Shown here one piece after another: positions 26,823 through 35,756 of a stretch of 64,000 bases of DNA. The position numbers and the translations under genes were made by a program. The stretch lies in NCBI RefSeq assembly GCF_000365305.1, contig NZ_CM001841.1:497551-561550 (forward strand), read 5' to 3'. The notes below the pieces were generated by a model, which saw only the letters and a program-made list of their open reading frames with translations, did not search any database and had not been told where the DNA came from. The DNA is from Dickeya dianthicola NCPPB 453. Lineage in GTDB: Bacteria; Pseudomonadota; Gammaproteobacteria; Enterobacterales; Enterobacteriaceae. Position 1 is the stretch's first letter, and every line of letters begins with the position of its first letter.

Positions 26823-27908
26823 ATGACAAGCTTGCAATTACGAAACGCAAAAAAATCCTACGATCACATTAATGTCATTCATGGCATTGATTTGAAAATA
26901 GAAAGTGGTGAATTTGTGGTGTTTGTCGGGCCATCCGGCTGCGGTAAGTCAACGTTGCTCAGAATGATTGCCGGGTTGGAAGACATTACCGGCGGGCAAT
27001 TGATGATCGGCGACGACGATATGACCCGGCGTCCGGCGACAGAGCGCGGTATCGCTATGGTGTTTCAGTCTTACGCGCTCTACCCGAATATGACGGTAAA
27101 GGGCAATCTGGCGTATCCGCTGGAGGTGGCGAAATGGCCAAAAGCGGAGGTGGCGCGGGCTATCGAAGAGACGGCGGCGAAACTCCATCTGACGGAATTG
27201 TTGGATCGTATGCCGCGCGCCTTGTCCGGCGGACAGCGACAGCGTGTAGCCATTGGGCGCGCGATTATACGCAAACCGCGTATTTTTCTGTTTGACGAGC
27301 CATTGTCCAACCTGGATGCGGAACTGAGATTGCAGATGCGTATTGAGATAGCACGGCTGCATGCCGCACTGGGCAATACCATGATTTACGTGACGCATGA
27401 TCAACTGGAGGCTATGACGCTGGCTGATCGGATCGTGGTGCTGCGACAGGGGCGCATTGAGCAGGTGGGCGCGCCGTTAACGCTATACCATGACCCGGAC
27501 AATGTGTTCGTGGCCGGGTTTATCGGTTCACCCAAAATTAACCTGTTACCGGCGCACATCGTTGATGTGCGGGAAGGGGAGGTCAGGGTTGCGATACCCG
27601 ATCTGTCGATAGCGGCGCTGCCGCTGGCGATCACGGCGCACTGTCAGGTCGGGCAACAGGTACAACTTGGCATTCGTCCTGAGCATTTCACTACCGAAGC
27701 GCCCTCAGAACAGCGCGTCGACGGCGCCGTATCCTTTACCGAACAACTGGGGCATACCAGTTATCTACATTTGGATATTGGGCGCGAGACGCTGTTGGTT
27801 ATCGAGGCGCGTCAGGTTGCCGGGGTGAAAACGGGAGATCAGGTAAATTACGGGCTGAATACCATGCATTGTCTGCTATTTGACGATGCAGGGCGACGGT
27901 TGCGCTAA
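26823..27908 (+). CDS. Sugar ABC transporter ATPase, UgpC/MalK type
   Basis: 361 residues. Walker A GPSGCGKST, Q-loop MVFQSYALYPN, signature LSGGQRQRVAIGRA, Walker B FLFDEPLSNLD, switch YVTHDQLEAM, then a C-terminal OB-fold (TOBE) regulatory domain with SPKINLLPA and LGIRPEHF as in MalK. It should energise the permeases encoded at 22589-24276. GAGGG lies five bases before the ATG at 26823; a GTG two codons upstream is less likely. Thirteen bases after the GNAT gene, so cotranscribed. Confidence 0.92.
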   Translation: MTSLQLRNAKKSYDHINVIHGIDLKIESGEFVVFVGPSGCGKSTLLRMIAGLEDITGGQLMIGDDDMTRRPATERGIAMVFQSYALYPNMTVKGNLAYPLEVAKWPKAEVARAIEETAAKLHLTELLDRMPRALSGGQRQRVAIGRAIIRKPRIFLFDEPLSNLDAELRLQMRIEIARLHAALGNTMIYVTHDQLEAMTLADRIVVLRQGRIEQVGAPLTLYHDPDNVFVAGFIGSPKINLLPAHIVDVREGEVRVAIPDLSIAALPLAITAHCQVGQQVQLGIRPEHFTTEAPSEQRVDGAVSFTEQLGHTSYLHLDIGRETLLVIEARQVAGVKTGDQVNYGLNTMHCLLFDDAGRRLR

Positions 27909-27913
27909 TGCTT

Positions 27914-27942
27914 GCCGTGAACGGGGGAAACCCGTTCACGGC
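27914..27942. terminator. Bidirectional hairpin between the ATPase and ROK genes
   Basis: Perfect 12-bp stem GCCGTGAACGGG / CCCGTTCACGGC with a GGAAA loop, placed exactly between two convergent stop codons. Confidence 0.8.
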
Positions 27943-29058
27943 TCACTCGTCGTCGGCTTTGGCAGAGAGGATATCGAGTAACTTGTTGACTGCAAAACCA
28001 GCCGCACCCAATGCCCACATGCGGTTGGATTCAGTCAGAAATTGCAGCGGCGTCATCTGCGGCGTCAGCTTTAACCGGTGTTTCTGGAAACTCTGCGTGA
28101 CCTGATCGAGCAGAATGTGTGAAGCCATTTGCGGCTCCATCGCCAGATATACCACGTCCGGGTCGAAGGCGACAGCCAGGTTGGCAAGCGATAATCCCAG
28201 ATGATGGCCCGCCTCAGACAGGGTATCCAATATCGCGGCGGACGGGCGTAGATCCAGTTCGGCCAGGCTGGTGGGCGCATCGCCGCCGTTGAGCGCGGCA
28301 ATCTGTTGCAGAATGGCCCGTGATGACGCCACCTCTTCCAGCAAGCGTTCCGATCCGTCTCCCAACAACGCATTACCGATTTCACCTGCTTTGCCGTTAC
28401 GACCGCGATAGAGCCGGCGATCGAGAATAATACCGGCACCGATGCCTTTACCGTAGGTGGCGATAATGGCTGAACTGGCATTGCCTAACTGGCCGAACAC
28501 CAGCGCAGCCATTGCCATTGCGTTGGCGTCGTTTTCGATAAATACCGGCAGCGAGAAGCGTTCTTCCAGCATACTGGTGATAGGCACCTGATCCCAGTCG
28601 AGCACTTTGGAACGGATGCAGTAACCGTTCAGCGGATCGACCAGTCCTGAAATCGCCAGGCCGATCGCGCCGACGTGCTTGTCCTGCACCGTGCGCAGAA
28701 AGCGCGCCAGCGCGTCGCTGAGCTGTCTTGGCGTCAGTTCGCCGGAGGGGATTTGTTGCTCGCCGAGTAAATTGCCGGACAGATCGGTCATGACGATCAG
28801 GTTGCGTTCCGCGTTGAGCTGGATACCGACTACGGTGGCATAATCGGCATTCAGCCCCAGCAACGTTTTAGGCCGACCCATCGACACCCGGCGTAATCCC
28901 AACTCCTGAATAATTCCCTGCGACAGCAGTCGGTTAGTCGCCTGAGAGACGGTCGACATACTCAGTTCGCTGCGTACTTTCAGGTCAGATTGGCTGATAG
29001 GCGCGTGTTCAACGATCAGTCGCAAAATACGTGCGGTTACATTCGGAGCCGTCATCAT
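27943..29058 (-). CDS. ROK-family transcriptional regulator
   Basis: 371 residues: N-terminal winged HTH (PISQSDLKVRSELSMSTVSQ) joined to a ROK sugar-binding domain with the NDANAMAMAAL motif. ROK proteins normally carry a zinc site of the form CGxxGCxE after the GKAGEIGN region; here that stretch reads LLGDGSERLLEE, with no cysteine, so the structural zinc is apparently lost. It follows the kinase gene on the same strand with a 56-base gap. Presumed repressor of the surrounding sugar genes, responding to a sugar or sugar phosphate. Confidence 0.87.
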   Translation of the reverse strand: MMTAPNVTARILRLIVEHAPISQSDLKVRSELSMSTVSQATNRLLSQGIIQELGLRRVSMGRPKTLLGLNADYATVVGIQLNAERNLIVMTDLSGNLLGEQQIPSGELTPRQLSDALARFLRTVQDKHVGAIGLAISGLVDPLNGYCIRSKVLDWDQVPITSMLEERFSLPVFIENDANAMAMAALVFGQLGNASSAIIATYGKGIGAGIILDRRLYRGRNGKAGEIGNALLGDGSERLLEEVASSRAILQQIAALNGGDAPTSLAELDLRPSAAILDTLSEAGHHLGLSLANLAVAFDPDVVYLAMEPQMASHILLDQVTQSFQKHRLKLTPQMTPLQFLTESNRMWALGAAGFAVNKLLDILSAKADDE

Positions 29059-29114
29059 TCTCTGTTTTTAACCCGAGGATTGCTGAAAAGTGGACAAAAG
29101 AATCACGTGCCGCG

Positions 29115-30002
29115 TCAATACCCGGCAGTCGACTGTTGATGCTGGCGGCGAGCCAGATACAGCGCGCCGCTGAGCGCATCAGTCTGTGCGGGCACTACTG
29201 TAGCCTGGACATGGTGAGGAAGCCAGGGAAGCACGGGAGCGGCAAGCCCACCCATGAGCGACACGCGCCCTTGTCCGCGTTTGATAAGCGCGCTGAGTAG
29301 CAGGGTGATGTCATCCGCCGTGCGTTGCAACAGTATGCTTGCTGCCGGGTCTTGCTGTTCTGCCGCCTGAAACACCAGAGGCGCAAACGCCGCCCAGTCG
29401 GCGGGCGTGGCGTTGCCTGACCATTGCAACAGGTGCTCAGGGTTATGTTCGAAGCGCGCCATCATCGCCTGAGTCAAGGCGGTGTTTTCTACCAGTTCGT
29501 CATGCGCCAGCAATGCATGACGTAACGCGCGGCGACCCAGTTGCGCGCCGGACCCCTGATCGGCGAGCGCGAATCCCCAGCCGCCCACGGAGTGAAATGC
29601 CTGCCCGTCCCAGAGAACTCCCTGACTGCCGGTGCCGACGATCAGGATCGCCCCCGGTTCTCCCTGATGTGCGCCAATACAGGCAATTTCCGCGTCGGAC
29701 AACGTTTGGTGCAGGTAAAAAGGCGGGCGCCACTGTTGTAAACGCCGGCGTAAGGAGGGCACGTTGGCGCCGGCGAGTCCGCTGACGGCAATCGTACGCT
29801 GCAAGGCGTCGGCGGGGAGTCCGGCGCTTTGTACGGCGTCTTGCGCCAGTAGGCTAGCGGTCTGGAGCGCTTGCGAATAATCGGAATACACGTTGGCTGG
29901 CCCGGCCTGACATTCGGCCAGCACGTTCCCTTGCAAATTCGTCAGTCTGGCGCGGCAGTGCGTTCCACCGCCATCAATACCAAGCAGATATTGTACTTGC
30001 AC
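29115..30002 (-). CDS. BadF/BadG-type sugar kinase (glucosamine/N-acetylglucosamine kinase-like)
   Basis: 295-residue cytoplasmic kinase of the ASKHA fold. The phosphate-1 motif is GIDGGGTHCRA at residues 8-18; GTGSQGVLWDG and GWGFALADQGSGAQLGRRA follow, as in bacterial glucosamine kinase (GspK) and mammalian GlcNAc kinase. First gene of a kinase-ROK unit, divergent from the Gfo/Idh gene. Phosphorylation of an imported amino sugar is the natural reading. Confidence 0.82.
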   Translation of the reverse strand: MQVQYLLGIDGGGTHCRARLTNLQGNVLAECQAGPANVYSDYSQALQTASLLAQDAVQSAGLPADALQRTIAVSGLAGANVPSLRRRLQQWRPPFYLHQTLSDAEIACIGAHQGEPGAILIVGTGSQGVLWDGQAFHSVGGWGFALADQGSGAQLGRRALRHALLAHDELVENTALTQAMMARFEHNPEHLLQWSGNATPADWAAFAPLVFQAAEQQDPAASILLQRTADDITLLLSALIKRGQGRVSLMGGLAAPVLPWLPHHVQATVVPAQTDALSGALYLARRQHQQSTAGY

Positions 30003-30304
30003 GTTGTGCTCCTTTCACGGCCTGCCGTCAGGGTAGTAAATCGCCACATTACTGTGCGAAAGATAGGGTAAAAAAACTTAAATCACAATAACAAATAAAT
30101 ATAGCGTGTTTGTGTTTTAAAAAATAACATAAAAAACAACAAATTATTTTTTTTGAGTCTTTTTTTCATCGCGTTTTTGTTGACATTAGTTTTTTTGTCG
30201 TAATAAGTTGGTGGTCAGATAATCATCATTTGCCACGCCGGGTACCTGCCTGGCCTTAATCACGTTGTTGTCGCGGCCGACGCATGGTCGACCAGGGGGA
30301 TTAC
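30003..30304. other. AT-rich divergent promoter region
   Basis: About 300 bases, strongly AT-rich with long A and T runs, between the kinase and Gfo/Idh genes. It must hold both promoters. I see no gene or clean operator. AGGGGGA at about 30293 is the RBS of the next gene. Confidence 0.5.
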
Positions 30305-31456
30305 ATGAAAGTGGGTATTGTGGGCCTCGGCTTTCGTTTGTCGAATGTGGTCAAAGAGTTTCTTAAGGCCGATCCTGATTTTTCCATTGTCGGCTACGCC
30401 GATCCCGCGCCTGCCGGGTTACCGGGGCTTCAGCAGGCGGGGATTGATGTGGGAACGGCGTTTGATTCCCTGCAAGCGCTGCTCGCCGCTGGCGGATTCG
30501 ACATGCTGATGGTGGGGTCGCCCAACTTTATGCATCTGGAGCACATCCGCCAGGGGTTACAGGCGGGGTATACCGTGTTTACCGAAAAGCCGGTGGTGAT
30601 TGACGAAGCGCAGACCCTGGCGTTGGCCGAACTGGTGCGGCAGTATGGCGCCGAACGCATTCTGGTCGGGCTGGTACTGCGTTACTCGCCGCTGTATCAG
30701 GACTTGCTGGCAGCGCGAGATGCCAGCCAGCTTGGCGAGATTACCTCTATCGAGGCGACGGAGCATATTCGGCCTTACCACGGCGCATTTTTTATGCGTG
30801 ACTGGCGCCGTTATGAATGTTATGCCGGGCCTTATATTCTGGAGAAATGTTGCCACGACATTGACCTGTATCAGGGGCTGGTTGGCCAGCGCCCGGTGCG
30901 CGTCGCCAGTTTCGGCGGGCGCAAATCTTTCACGCCGTTGCACGCGCCGCACGGTGATATCACGCCAACCTCCGAAGTTTACCATGTTAAGCCCAGCGGC
31001 TGGTCTTCCACTGACGCGGTGTTTGAAAGCGATGCCGATATCGTGGATTACCAGACGGCGATCGTGGAGTATGCCGGCGGCGCCACGCTGAGTTTCCATG
31101 CCAATTTGAATGTGCCGGATGAATTTCGCCGTTTTTGCGTTATCGGCACCGACGGTATGGCCGAAGGCGATTTTGTGCGGAATTTTTTCCGGGTGCATGA
31201 TGCGCGTACCGGCGACAAAAAGACCGATAAAGCTTACGAGGGTAATGCGTATGACGGGCACTACGGCGCGGATACTCTGATGGCGGAAGAGATCGTGCAG
31301 CATTTCCGTCAGGGCACGCCGTTGAAAGTGTCGGTTATCGATGCGCTGGAGGCCGGGCTAACTGCCATCAAGATCGATGAGGCGCGTAAAACGCGTAGTG
31401 TGATTGATCTGTCTGACAGTTGGGCGCGCTTCGACGCTTGTCTGGGGCGGGTCTGA
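30305..31456 (+). CDS. Gfo/Idh/MocA-family NAD(P)-dependent oxidoreductase
   Basis: 383 residues: N-terminal Rossmann fold with GIVGLGFRLS (residues 4-13), the conserved EKPVV near 100, and a C-terminal alpha/beta domain with the catalytic-region motif CCHDIDLY. These enzymes oxidise or reduce sugars, inositols and sugar glycosides. Start at 30305 chosen from the Rossmann motif and AGGGGGA. Position at the edge of the sugar cluster suggests it modifies the imported sugar. Followed by a strong terminator. Confidence 0.85.
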   Translation: MKVGIVGLGFRLSNVVKEFLKADPDFSIVGYADPAPAGLPGLQQAGIDVGTAFDSLQALLAAGGFDMLMVGSPNFMHLEHIRQGLQAGYTVFTEKPVVIDEAQTLALAELVRQYGAERILVGLVLRYSPLYQDLLAARDASQLGEITSIEATEHIRPYHGAFFMRDWRRYECYAGPYILEKCCHDIDLYQGLVGQRPVRVASFGGRKSFTPLHAPHGDITPTSEVYHVKPSGWSSTDAVFESDADIVDYQTAIVEYAGGATLSFHANLNVPDEFRRFCVIGTDGMAEGDFVRNFFRVHDARTGDKKTDKAYEGNAYDGHYGADTLMAEEIVQHFRQGTPLKVSVIDALEAGLTAIKIDEARKTRSVIDLSDSWARFDACLGRV

Positions 31457-31495
31457 CGGAACGCCCTGACGGTGTTACAGCGTATCTCAACAGAA

Positions 31496-31524
31496 TAACC
31501 GGGCGGTTGTTTTCCGCCCGGTTA
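31496..31524 (+). terminator. Terminator of the Gfo/Idh gene
   Basis: Perfect 11-bp stem TAACCGGGCGG / CCGCCCGGTTA with a 7-base T-rich loop. Its right arm is the start of the 17-bp repeat array that follows. Confidence 0.75.
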
Positions 31525-31601
31525 CTGTCTCTGCCCGGTTACTGCCTCAGCCCGGCTATTGTCTCCGCCCGGTTATTGTCTCTGCCCGGTTATTGTCTAT
31601 G
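31517..31601. repeat. 17-bp tandem repeat x5 running into the cadA stop codon
   Basis: Five 17-bp units at 31517, 31534, 31551, 31568 and 31585 (unit 1 cccggttactgtctctg), each with one to three changes. The first overlaps the terminator's right arm; the last includes the cadA stop codon (31597-31599). Confidence 0.93.
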
Positions 31602-33933
31602 CCGTAGCAGCGGCCGGCGCCTGACGCAGTAGCCGCAGGCCGTTGCCCACCACCAGCAGGCTGGCGCCGACATCGGCGAATACCGCCATCCACATGGTGC
31701 CCATGCCCAGCAGGGTCAGCGTCAGGAACAGCGCTTTGATGCCGAGCGCCAGCACGATGTTCTGGATCAGGATGGCGCGGGTGGCTTTGGAAATACGCAC
31801 AAATTCCGGGATTTTGCGCAAATCGTCGTTCATCAGCGCGACATCGGCGGTTTCAATCGCACTGTCGGCGCCCATCGCCCCCATAGCGAAACCGATATCC
31901 GCGCGCGCCAGCGCCGGGGTGTCGTTGATGCCGTCGCCCACCATGCCGGTCACGCCCTGCGCCGACAGCCGTTCAATCTGCGATAGTTTGTCTTCCGGCA
32001 ACAGGTTGCCACGCGCTTCATCAATGCCTACATCGCGGGCGATAGCCTGCGCCACGTACTGATTGTCGCCGGTGAGCATCAGGGTTTTTATGCCGGCCTG
32101 ATGCAGCGCATTGATAGCCTCCTGACTGGAAGGTTTCACCGTGTCGGCCACCGTCATCAGCGCCAGAATCTGCCGCTCGTCGCCCAGAATGATCGCGGTG
32201 TTGCCCGCTTGCTCCAGTGCAGTCAGCCGCCCGGTGATGCCGGTGGCGGCGTCGCCCAGCCACTGTCTGGCCAGCCGCAGGTTGCCGAGAAAATAGCGCT
32301 GTCCTTGCAGGGTGCCGATGACGCCTTGTCCGGCGACGGCGCTGAAGTCATCGACGTCGATCAACGGCGTGCCGGCTTGTTGCGCCGCTCTCGCCACCGC
32401 CTGCGATACCGGGTGGTCGGAACGGCCGGCCAGACTGGCGGCCAGTTGCCGGCAGCGGGCGTCGTCAACGCCGGCGACGGCTTCAAAGCCGGTCTGCACC
32501 GGTTTACCGTGGGTCAGGGTGCCGGTTTTGTCCAGCGCCAGCCAGGACAGGGCATGACCTTTTTCCAGAAATACCCCGCCCTTGATCAGGATGCCGCGCC
32601 GCGCCGCCGCCGCCAGCCCGCTGACGATGGTCACCGGGGTGGAAATCACCAGCGCGCACGGACAGGCGATCACCAACAGCACCAACGCTTTGTAGGTCCA
32701 GTCCAGCCAACTGCCGTCAGTAAACAGCGGCGGCAGCAGCGCCACCAGCAGTGCGCCCAGAAACACCAGCGGGGTGTAGATGCGGGCAAACTGGTCGACA
32801 AACCGCTGCGTCGGCGCCTTGGTTCCCTGTGCTTGCTCCACCGCGTGAATAATCCGCGCCAGCGTGGTGTTGGCCGCCGCCGCCGTCACCCGATATTCAA
32901 ACGAGCCGCTTTCATTGATGGTGCCGGCAAACACGCTGTCGCCGACACGTTTGTCTACCGGCAGGCTTTCGCCGGTAATCGGCGCCTGATTGACGGCGGA
33001 GTGTCCGCTGGTGATGTCGCCGTCCAGCGCGATGCGTTCGCCGGGCCGCACCCGCACGATGCTGCCTGGCGTGATGGTGCTGGCTTCCACGTCGCGCCAG
33101 TCGCCGTCCGGCTGCTGTACGGCGGCGGTGTCCGGCGCCAGATTCATCAGCCCGGCGATGGCGTTGCGGGCTCTGTCCAGCGAGCGCGCTTCAATGTGCT
33201 CGGCGAGGGTAAACAGCACCATGACCATCGCCGCTTCCGGCCACTGTTGCAGGAACAGCGCGCCGGTTACCGCGATGCTCATCAGCGCGTTGATGTTCAG
33301 GTTGCCGGTACGAAGGGCAATCCAGCCTTTGCGGTAGGTGGTCAGCCCGCTGGCCGCCACGGCGAGAATCGCCAGCACCGCAGCCCACCACTCAGGCAGA
33401 CCGGTCCACTCCACCGCTTCCGCAGCGGCGGCGGCCGCCACCGCCAGCCCCAGCGGCCACCAGGATTTTTTCGGCTCCGGCGGCAGGGGCGCGCGCGCGT
33501 CCCCGCTGTGGACTTCGGGTTCGAACCCTAACGCGCGGATAGCGGCCAGCACCTTGTCCAGCGCGTCGTAGCGGTGGGTGACGGTCAGCACCCGCTGCAT
33601 CAGGTTGAATTCCAACTCGCTCACTTCCGGCAGGGTGTCGAGTTTTTTACGCAGCATTGTCTCCTCGGTCGGGCAGTCCATCTGCATGATGCGGATCGGC
33701 GTGCGCTGCTGGTCGCCGGTGCGTTCCACGCCAGCCAGCGTTGAGGTCGGCGGGGGCGGCGGTGCGTTGTCGCAGCAGTGATGAGCGCACGATTGCCCGC
33801 TTTGCTGAGCGTGCGCGGCGTTGGGCGCCGTCTGGCGCGCCTGCTGGTGTGGGCGGAACAGGGCCTTGCCCGGTTTTTCCAGCGCAGCGGGCTGGAGCAG
33901 ACGGTGAGAAGTGGGGGAATGTTTCTCTGACAT
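31597..33933 (-). CDS. cadA: Cd/Zn/Pb-exporting P1B-type ATPase
   Basis: Inner-membrane pump that expels soft divalent metals. 778 residues: a His/Cys-rich N-terminus (CAHHCC), a heavy-metal-associated domain in which the usual GMTCxxC motif is replaced by MQMDCPTEE, eight predicted membrane helices, the ion-binding CPC in ACPCALVIS, the phosphorylation site DKTGTLT, the HP motif in SDHPVSQAV, and MVGDGINDTPALA. The divergent cadR and the operator make Cd/Pb/Zn export likely; zntA would be an equally usable name. Start at 33933 has AGGAA upstream. Confidence 0.93.
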   Translation of the reverse strand: MSEKHSPTSHRLLQPAALEKPGKALFRPHQQARQTAPNAAHAQQSGQSCAHHCCDNAPPPPPTSTLAGVERTGDQQRTPIRIMQMDCPTEETMLRKKLDTLPEVSELEFNLMQRVLTVTHRYDALDKVLAAIRALGFEPEVHSGDARAPLPPEPKKSWWPLGLAVAAAAAAEAVEWTGLPEWWAAVLAILAVAASGLTTYRKGWIALRTGNLNINALMSIAVTGALFLQQWPEAAMVMVLFTLAEHIEARSLDRARNAIAGLMNLAPDTAAVQQPDGDWRDVEASTITPGSIVRVRPGERIALDGDITSGHSAVNQAPITGESLPVDKRVGDSVFAGTINESGSFEYRVTAAAANTTLARIIHAVEQAQGTKAPTQRFVDQFARIYTPLVFLGALLVALLPPLFTDGSWLDWTYKALVLLVIACPCALVISTPVTIVSGLAAAARRGILIKGGVFLEKGHALSWLALDKTGTLTHGKPVQTGFEAVAGVDDARCRQLAASLAGRSDHPVSQAVARAAQQAGTPLIDVDDFSAVAGQGVIGTLQGQRYFLGNLRLARQWLGDAATGITGRLTALEQAGNTAIILGDERQILALMTVADTVKPSSQEAINALHQAGIKTLMLTGDNQYVAQAIARDVGIDEARGNLLPEDKLSQIERLSAQGVTGMVGDGINDTPALARADIGFAMGAMGADSAIETADVALMNDDLRKIPEFVRISKATRAILIQNIVLALGIKALFLTLTLLGMGTMWMAVFADVGASLLVVGNGLRLLRQAPAAATA

Positions 33934-33968
33934 GGTTGATTCCTGTTCAAGGTTTTGTTGTAGTAAAA

Positions 33969-33989
33969 ACCCTGTAGCAACTATAGGGT
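33969..33989. promoter_or_regulatory. CadR (MerR-type) operator and promoter of cadA
   Basis: A dyad with 9-bp arms, ACCCTGTAG and CTATAGGGT, around CAA. On the minus strand it is spaced as in MerR promoters: a TTGACC -35 (33987-33992) and a TTTACT-like -10 about 19 bases apart, so activation needs DNA distortion by metal-bound CadR. Confidence 0.85.
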
Positions 33990-34002
33990 CAAGGGGAATC
34001 AC

Positions 34003-34434
34003 ATGAAAATCGGCGATCTGGCGAAAGCGACCAACTCCACACCGGAAACCATTCGTTTTTATGAGAAGAAAGGGCTATTGCCCGAACCGGAACGTACCGA
34101 AGGGAACTACCGTCACTATTATCAGTTTCATGTCGACCGGCTGCGGTTTATCCGCAACTGCCGTTCGCTGGACATGAACCATGATGAAATCCGCGCCCTG
34201 ATTGCGCTGAGCGAGCAACCGGCCGCCAGCTGCGAGGGGGTGAACGTGTTACTGAACGAACATCTGGGGCACGTGGAGGCGCGCATTGCGGAGCTACAGC
34301 AACTGAAAGCGCAACTGATGCACATCAGCCGGCGCTGTCAGGTCACGCAGACGGTGGACGGTTGCGGCATCCTGCACGGTTTGTCTGCGCTGGAGCCGGA
34401 GGACAGCGGCGCCGGTCATACGCATTTGGGGTGA
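34003..34434 (+). CDS. cadR: MerR-family Cd(II)/Pb(II)-responsive regulator
   Basis: 143 residues: MerR-type winged HTH at the N-terminus (MKIGDLAKATNSTPETIRFY), dimerisation coiled coil around 80-110, and metal ligands Cys77 (SCEGVN), Cys112 and Cys121 (RRCQ, DGCG), with His residues at the end (GAGHTHLG). These match the CadR/PbrR group. Divergent from cadA, sharing the 33969 operator, so it should activate the pump when metal binds. Confidence 0.92.
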   Translation: MKIGDLAKATNSTPETIRFYEKKGLLPEPERTEGNYRHYYQFHVDRLRFIRNCRSLDMNHDEIRALIALSEQPAASCEGVNVLLNEHLGHVEARIAELQQLKAQLMHISRRCQVTQTVDGCGILHGLSALEPEDSGAGHTHLG

Positions 34435-34463
34435 GCGTATCCGCTGCGCGCACGTTGGCCGGG

Positions 34464-35486
34464 CTACGCCGACTCCCGTTCGATAAGCTGAAAGCCGATG
34501 TCGACAATGGCGTCGTTGCGGGTATCCCCGGCGATGCTGTCTGCCAGTAAGGTGGCGGCCCGGCGGCCCATCTCCCGCCTGTCGATGCCGACTGTAGTGA
34601 GGGCGGGCCGGTTGCTGGCGGCGAAATCCAAATCGCCGAACCCCATCACCGCCAGATCCTGCGGAACACGCAGGCCACGGCTTTCCGCTTCCATGATAGC
34701 GCCCTGCGCCAGCGTATCCGAACTGCAAATGACGATGTCGGGACGATGCTGCTCAAGCAACTGGCTGACCCCGTGGCGGCCAAATGCCAGCGTGGCGGGC
34801 AGCGGCGCGTCGATGCAGGCGGGCTGGGAAACGCCGTCGCGGACCAGCGCGTCGCACAAACCGGTTTTGCGCCTCGCGGCGCGCGGATCCGCCGTCCAGA
34901 TCAGGCCTGGGCGTTGATACCCTTTCCGGCGGATATACTCTGCGATCGCCAGCCCGACTTTTTCATGCGAAAACCCCACCAGCATATCCAGCGGCGTTGG
35001 CGTGAGATCCCAGATTTCCACCACCGGAACCGCGGCGTTCAGCATGATTTTTTTGAGCGCGGGCGAGTGATGGATGCCGGTCAGCACCACGCCGTCGGGG
35101 CGGCGCGACAGCAGCGTCGCCACCAGTTCCTCTTCGGCCTGTTGGGTGTATCCCGCCACACACAGCAGCATGTGATAACCGCGCCGCGCCAGTTCATCGC
35201 TGAGAGCCTGAATGGTATCGACAAACATGTTGTTATTGATTTGCGGCACCACAACGGCGATCAGTTTACTGCGTCGGGAAGCCAGCCCGCCCGCCAGCGC
35301 GTTCGGAATATACCCGGTGGCGCGCACCGCTTCCTGCACCTTTTCAATGGTTTTGGCGCGCACCAGCGCCGGGGTGTTGAGCGCGCGGCTGACCGTCATG
35401 GAAGAGAGGCCCGCCGCTCGGGCGACGTCATCCAGCGTTGGCGCGCGCGCGGCGGCGGCATGTCGGGTGGTTTTCTTGGTACTCAC
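34464..35486 (-). CDS. LacI-family regulator
   Basis: 340 residues: N-terminal helix-turn-helix and hinge (PTLDDVARAAGLSSMTVSRA), then a periplasmic-binding-like effector domain (LIAVVVPQINNN). Closest in feel to GntR/GlaR-type LacI repressors. It is divergent from the talarate/galactarate dehydratase gene, with a GntR-like operator in between, and is the obvious repressor of that gene. The effector is probably an aldarate or its product. Confidence 0.88.
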   Translation of the reverse strand: MSTKKTTRHAAAARAPTLDDVARAAGLSSMTVSRALNTPALVRAKTIEKVQEAVRATGYIPNALAGGLASRRSKLIAVVVPQINNNMFVDTIQALSDELARRGYHMLLCVAGYTQQAEEELVATLLSRRPDGVVLTGIHHSPALKKIMLNAAVPVVEIWDLTPTPLDMLVGFSHEKVGLAIAEYIRRKGYQRPGLIWTADPRAARRKTGLCDALVRDGVSQPACIDAPLPATLAFGRHGVSQLLEQHRPDIVICSSDTLAQGAIMEAESRGLRVPQDLAVMGFGDLDFAASNRPALTTVGIDRREMGRRAATLLADSIAGDTRNDAIVDIGFQLIERESA

Positions 35487-35718
35487 AGTGAGCCTGCCCT
35501 TGTGTTATGTGGTGGCGTCCATTTCGTGGATTATTGGTGAAGCCGGGTCCTTTTTTCAGCACGGCGCGCGCGTGGTGAACCCCGCGCCTGATATTACGCG
35601 GGAAACGTCATGTTGGCGCTATCATTTTATTGTGCAGCTCGCCAAAAATATCCGGATTGTGATCGTTTGTACAAAATAGATTCACTATGGTGGTGTTTCA
35701 TCAGTATCTTCGCTATTA

Positions 35719-35734
35719 ATGTTAGCGCAAACAT
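35719..35734. promoter_or_regulatory. LacI-family operator before the dehydratase gene
   Basis: ATGTTAGCGCAAACAT: near-perfect 16-bp dyad with the central CG of LacI-type sites, 23 bases before the start codon. It closely resembles the gluconate-repressor type of operator. Confidence 0.6.
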
Positions 35735-35756
35735 TTTACCTGATGAGGGCCATGCC

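Noticed and set aside
31517..31601. CRISPR array
   Set aside because: Units are 17 bp, imperfect and directly adjacent with no spacers; no cas genes in the window.
32101..33531. 476-codon plus-strand frame opposite cadA
   Set aside because: Antisense shadow, Arg- and Gly-rich, no RBS or domain.
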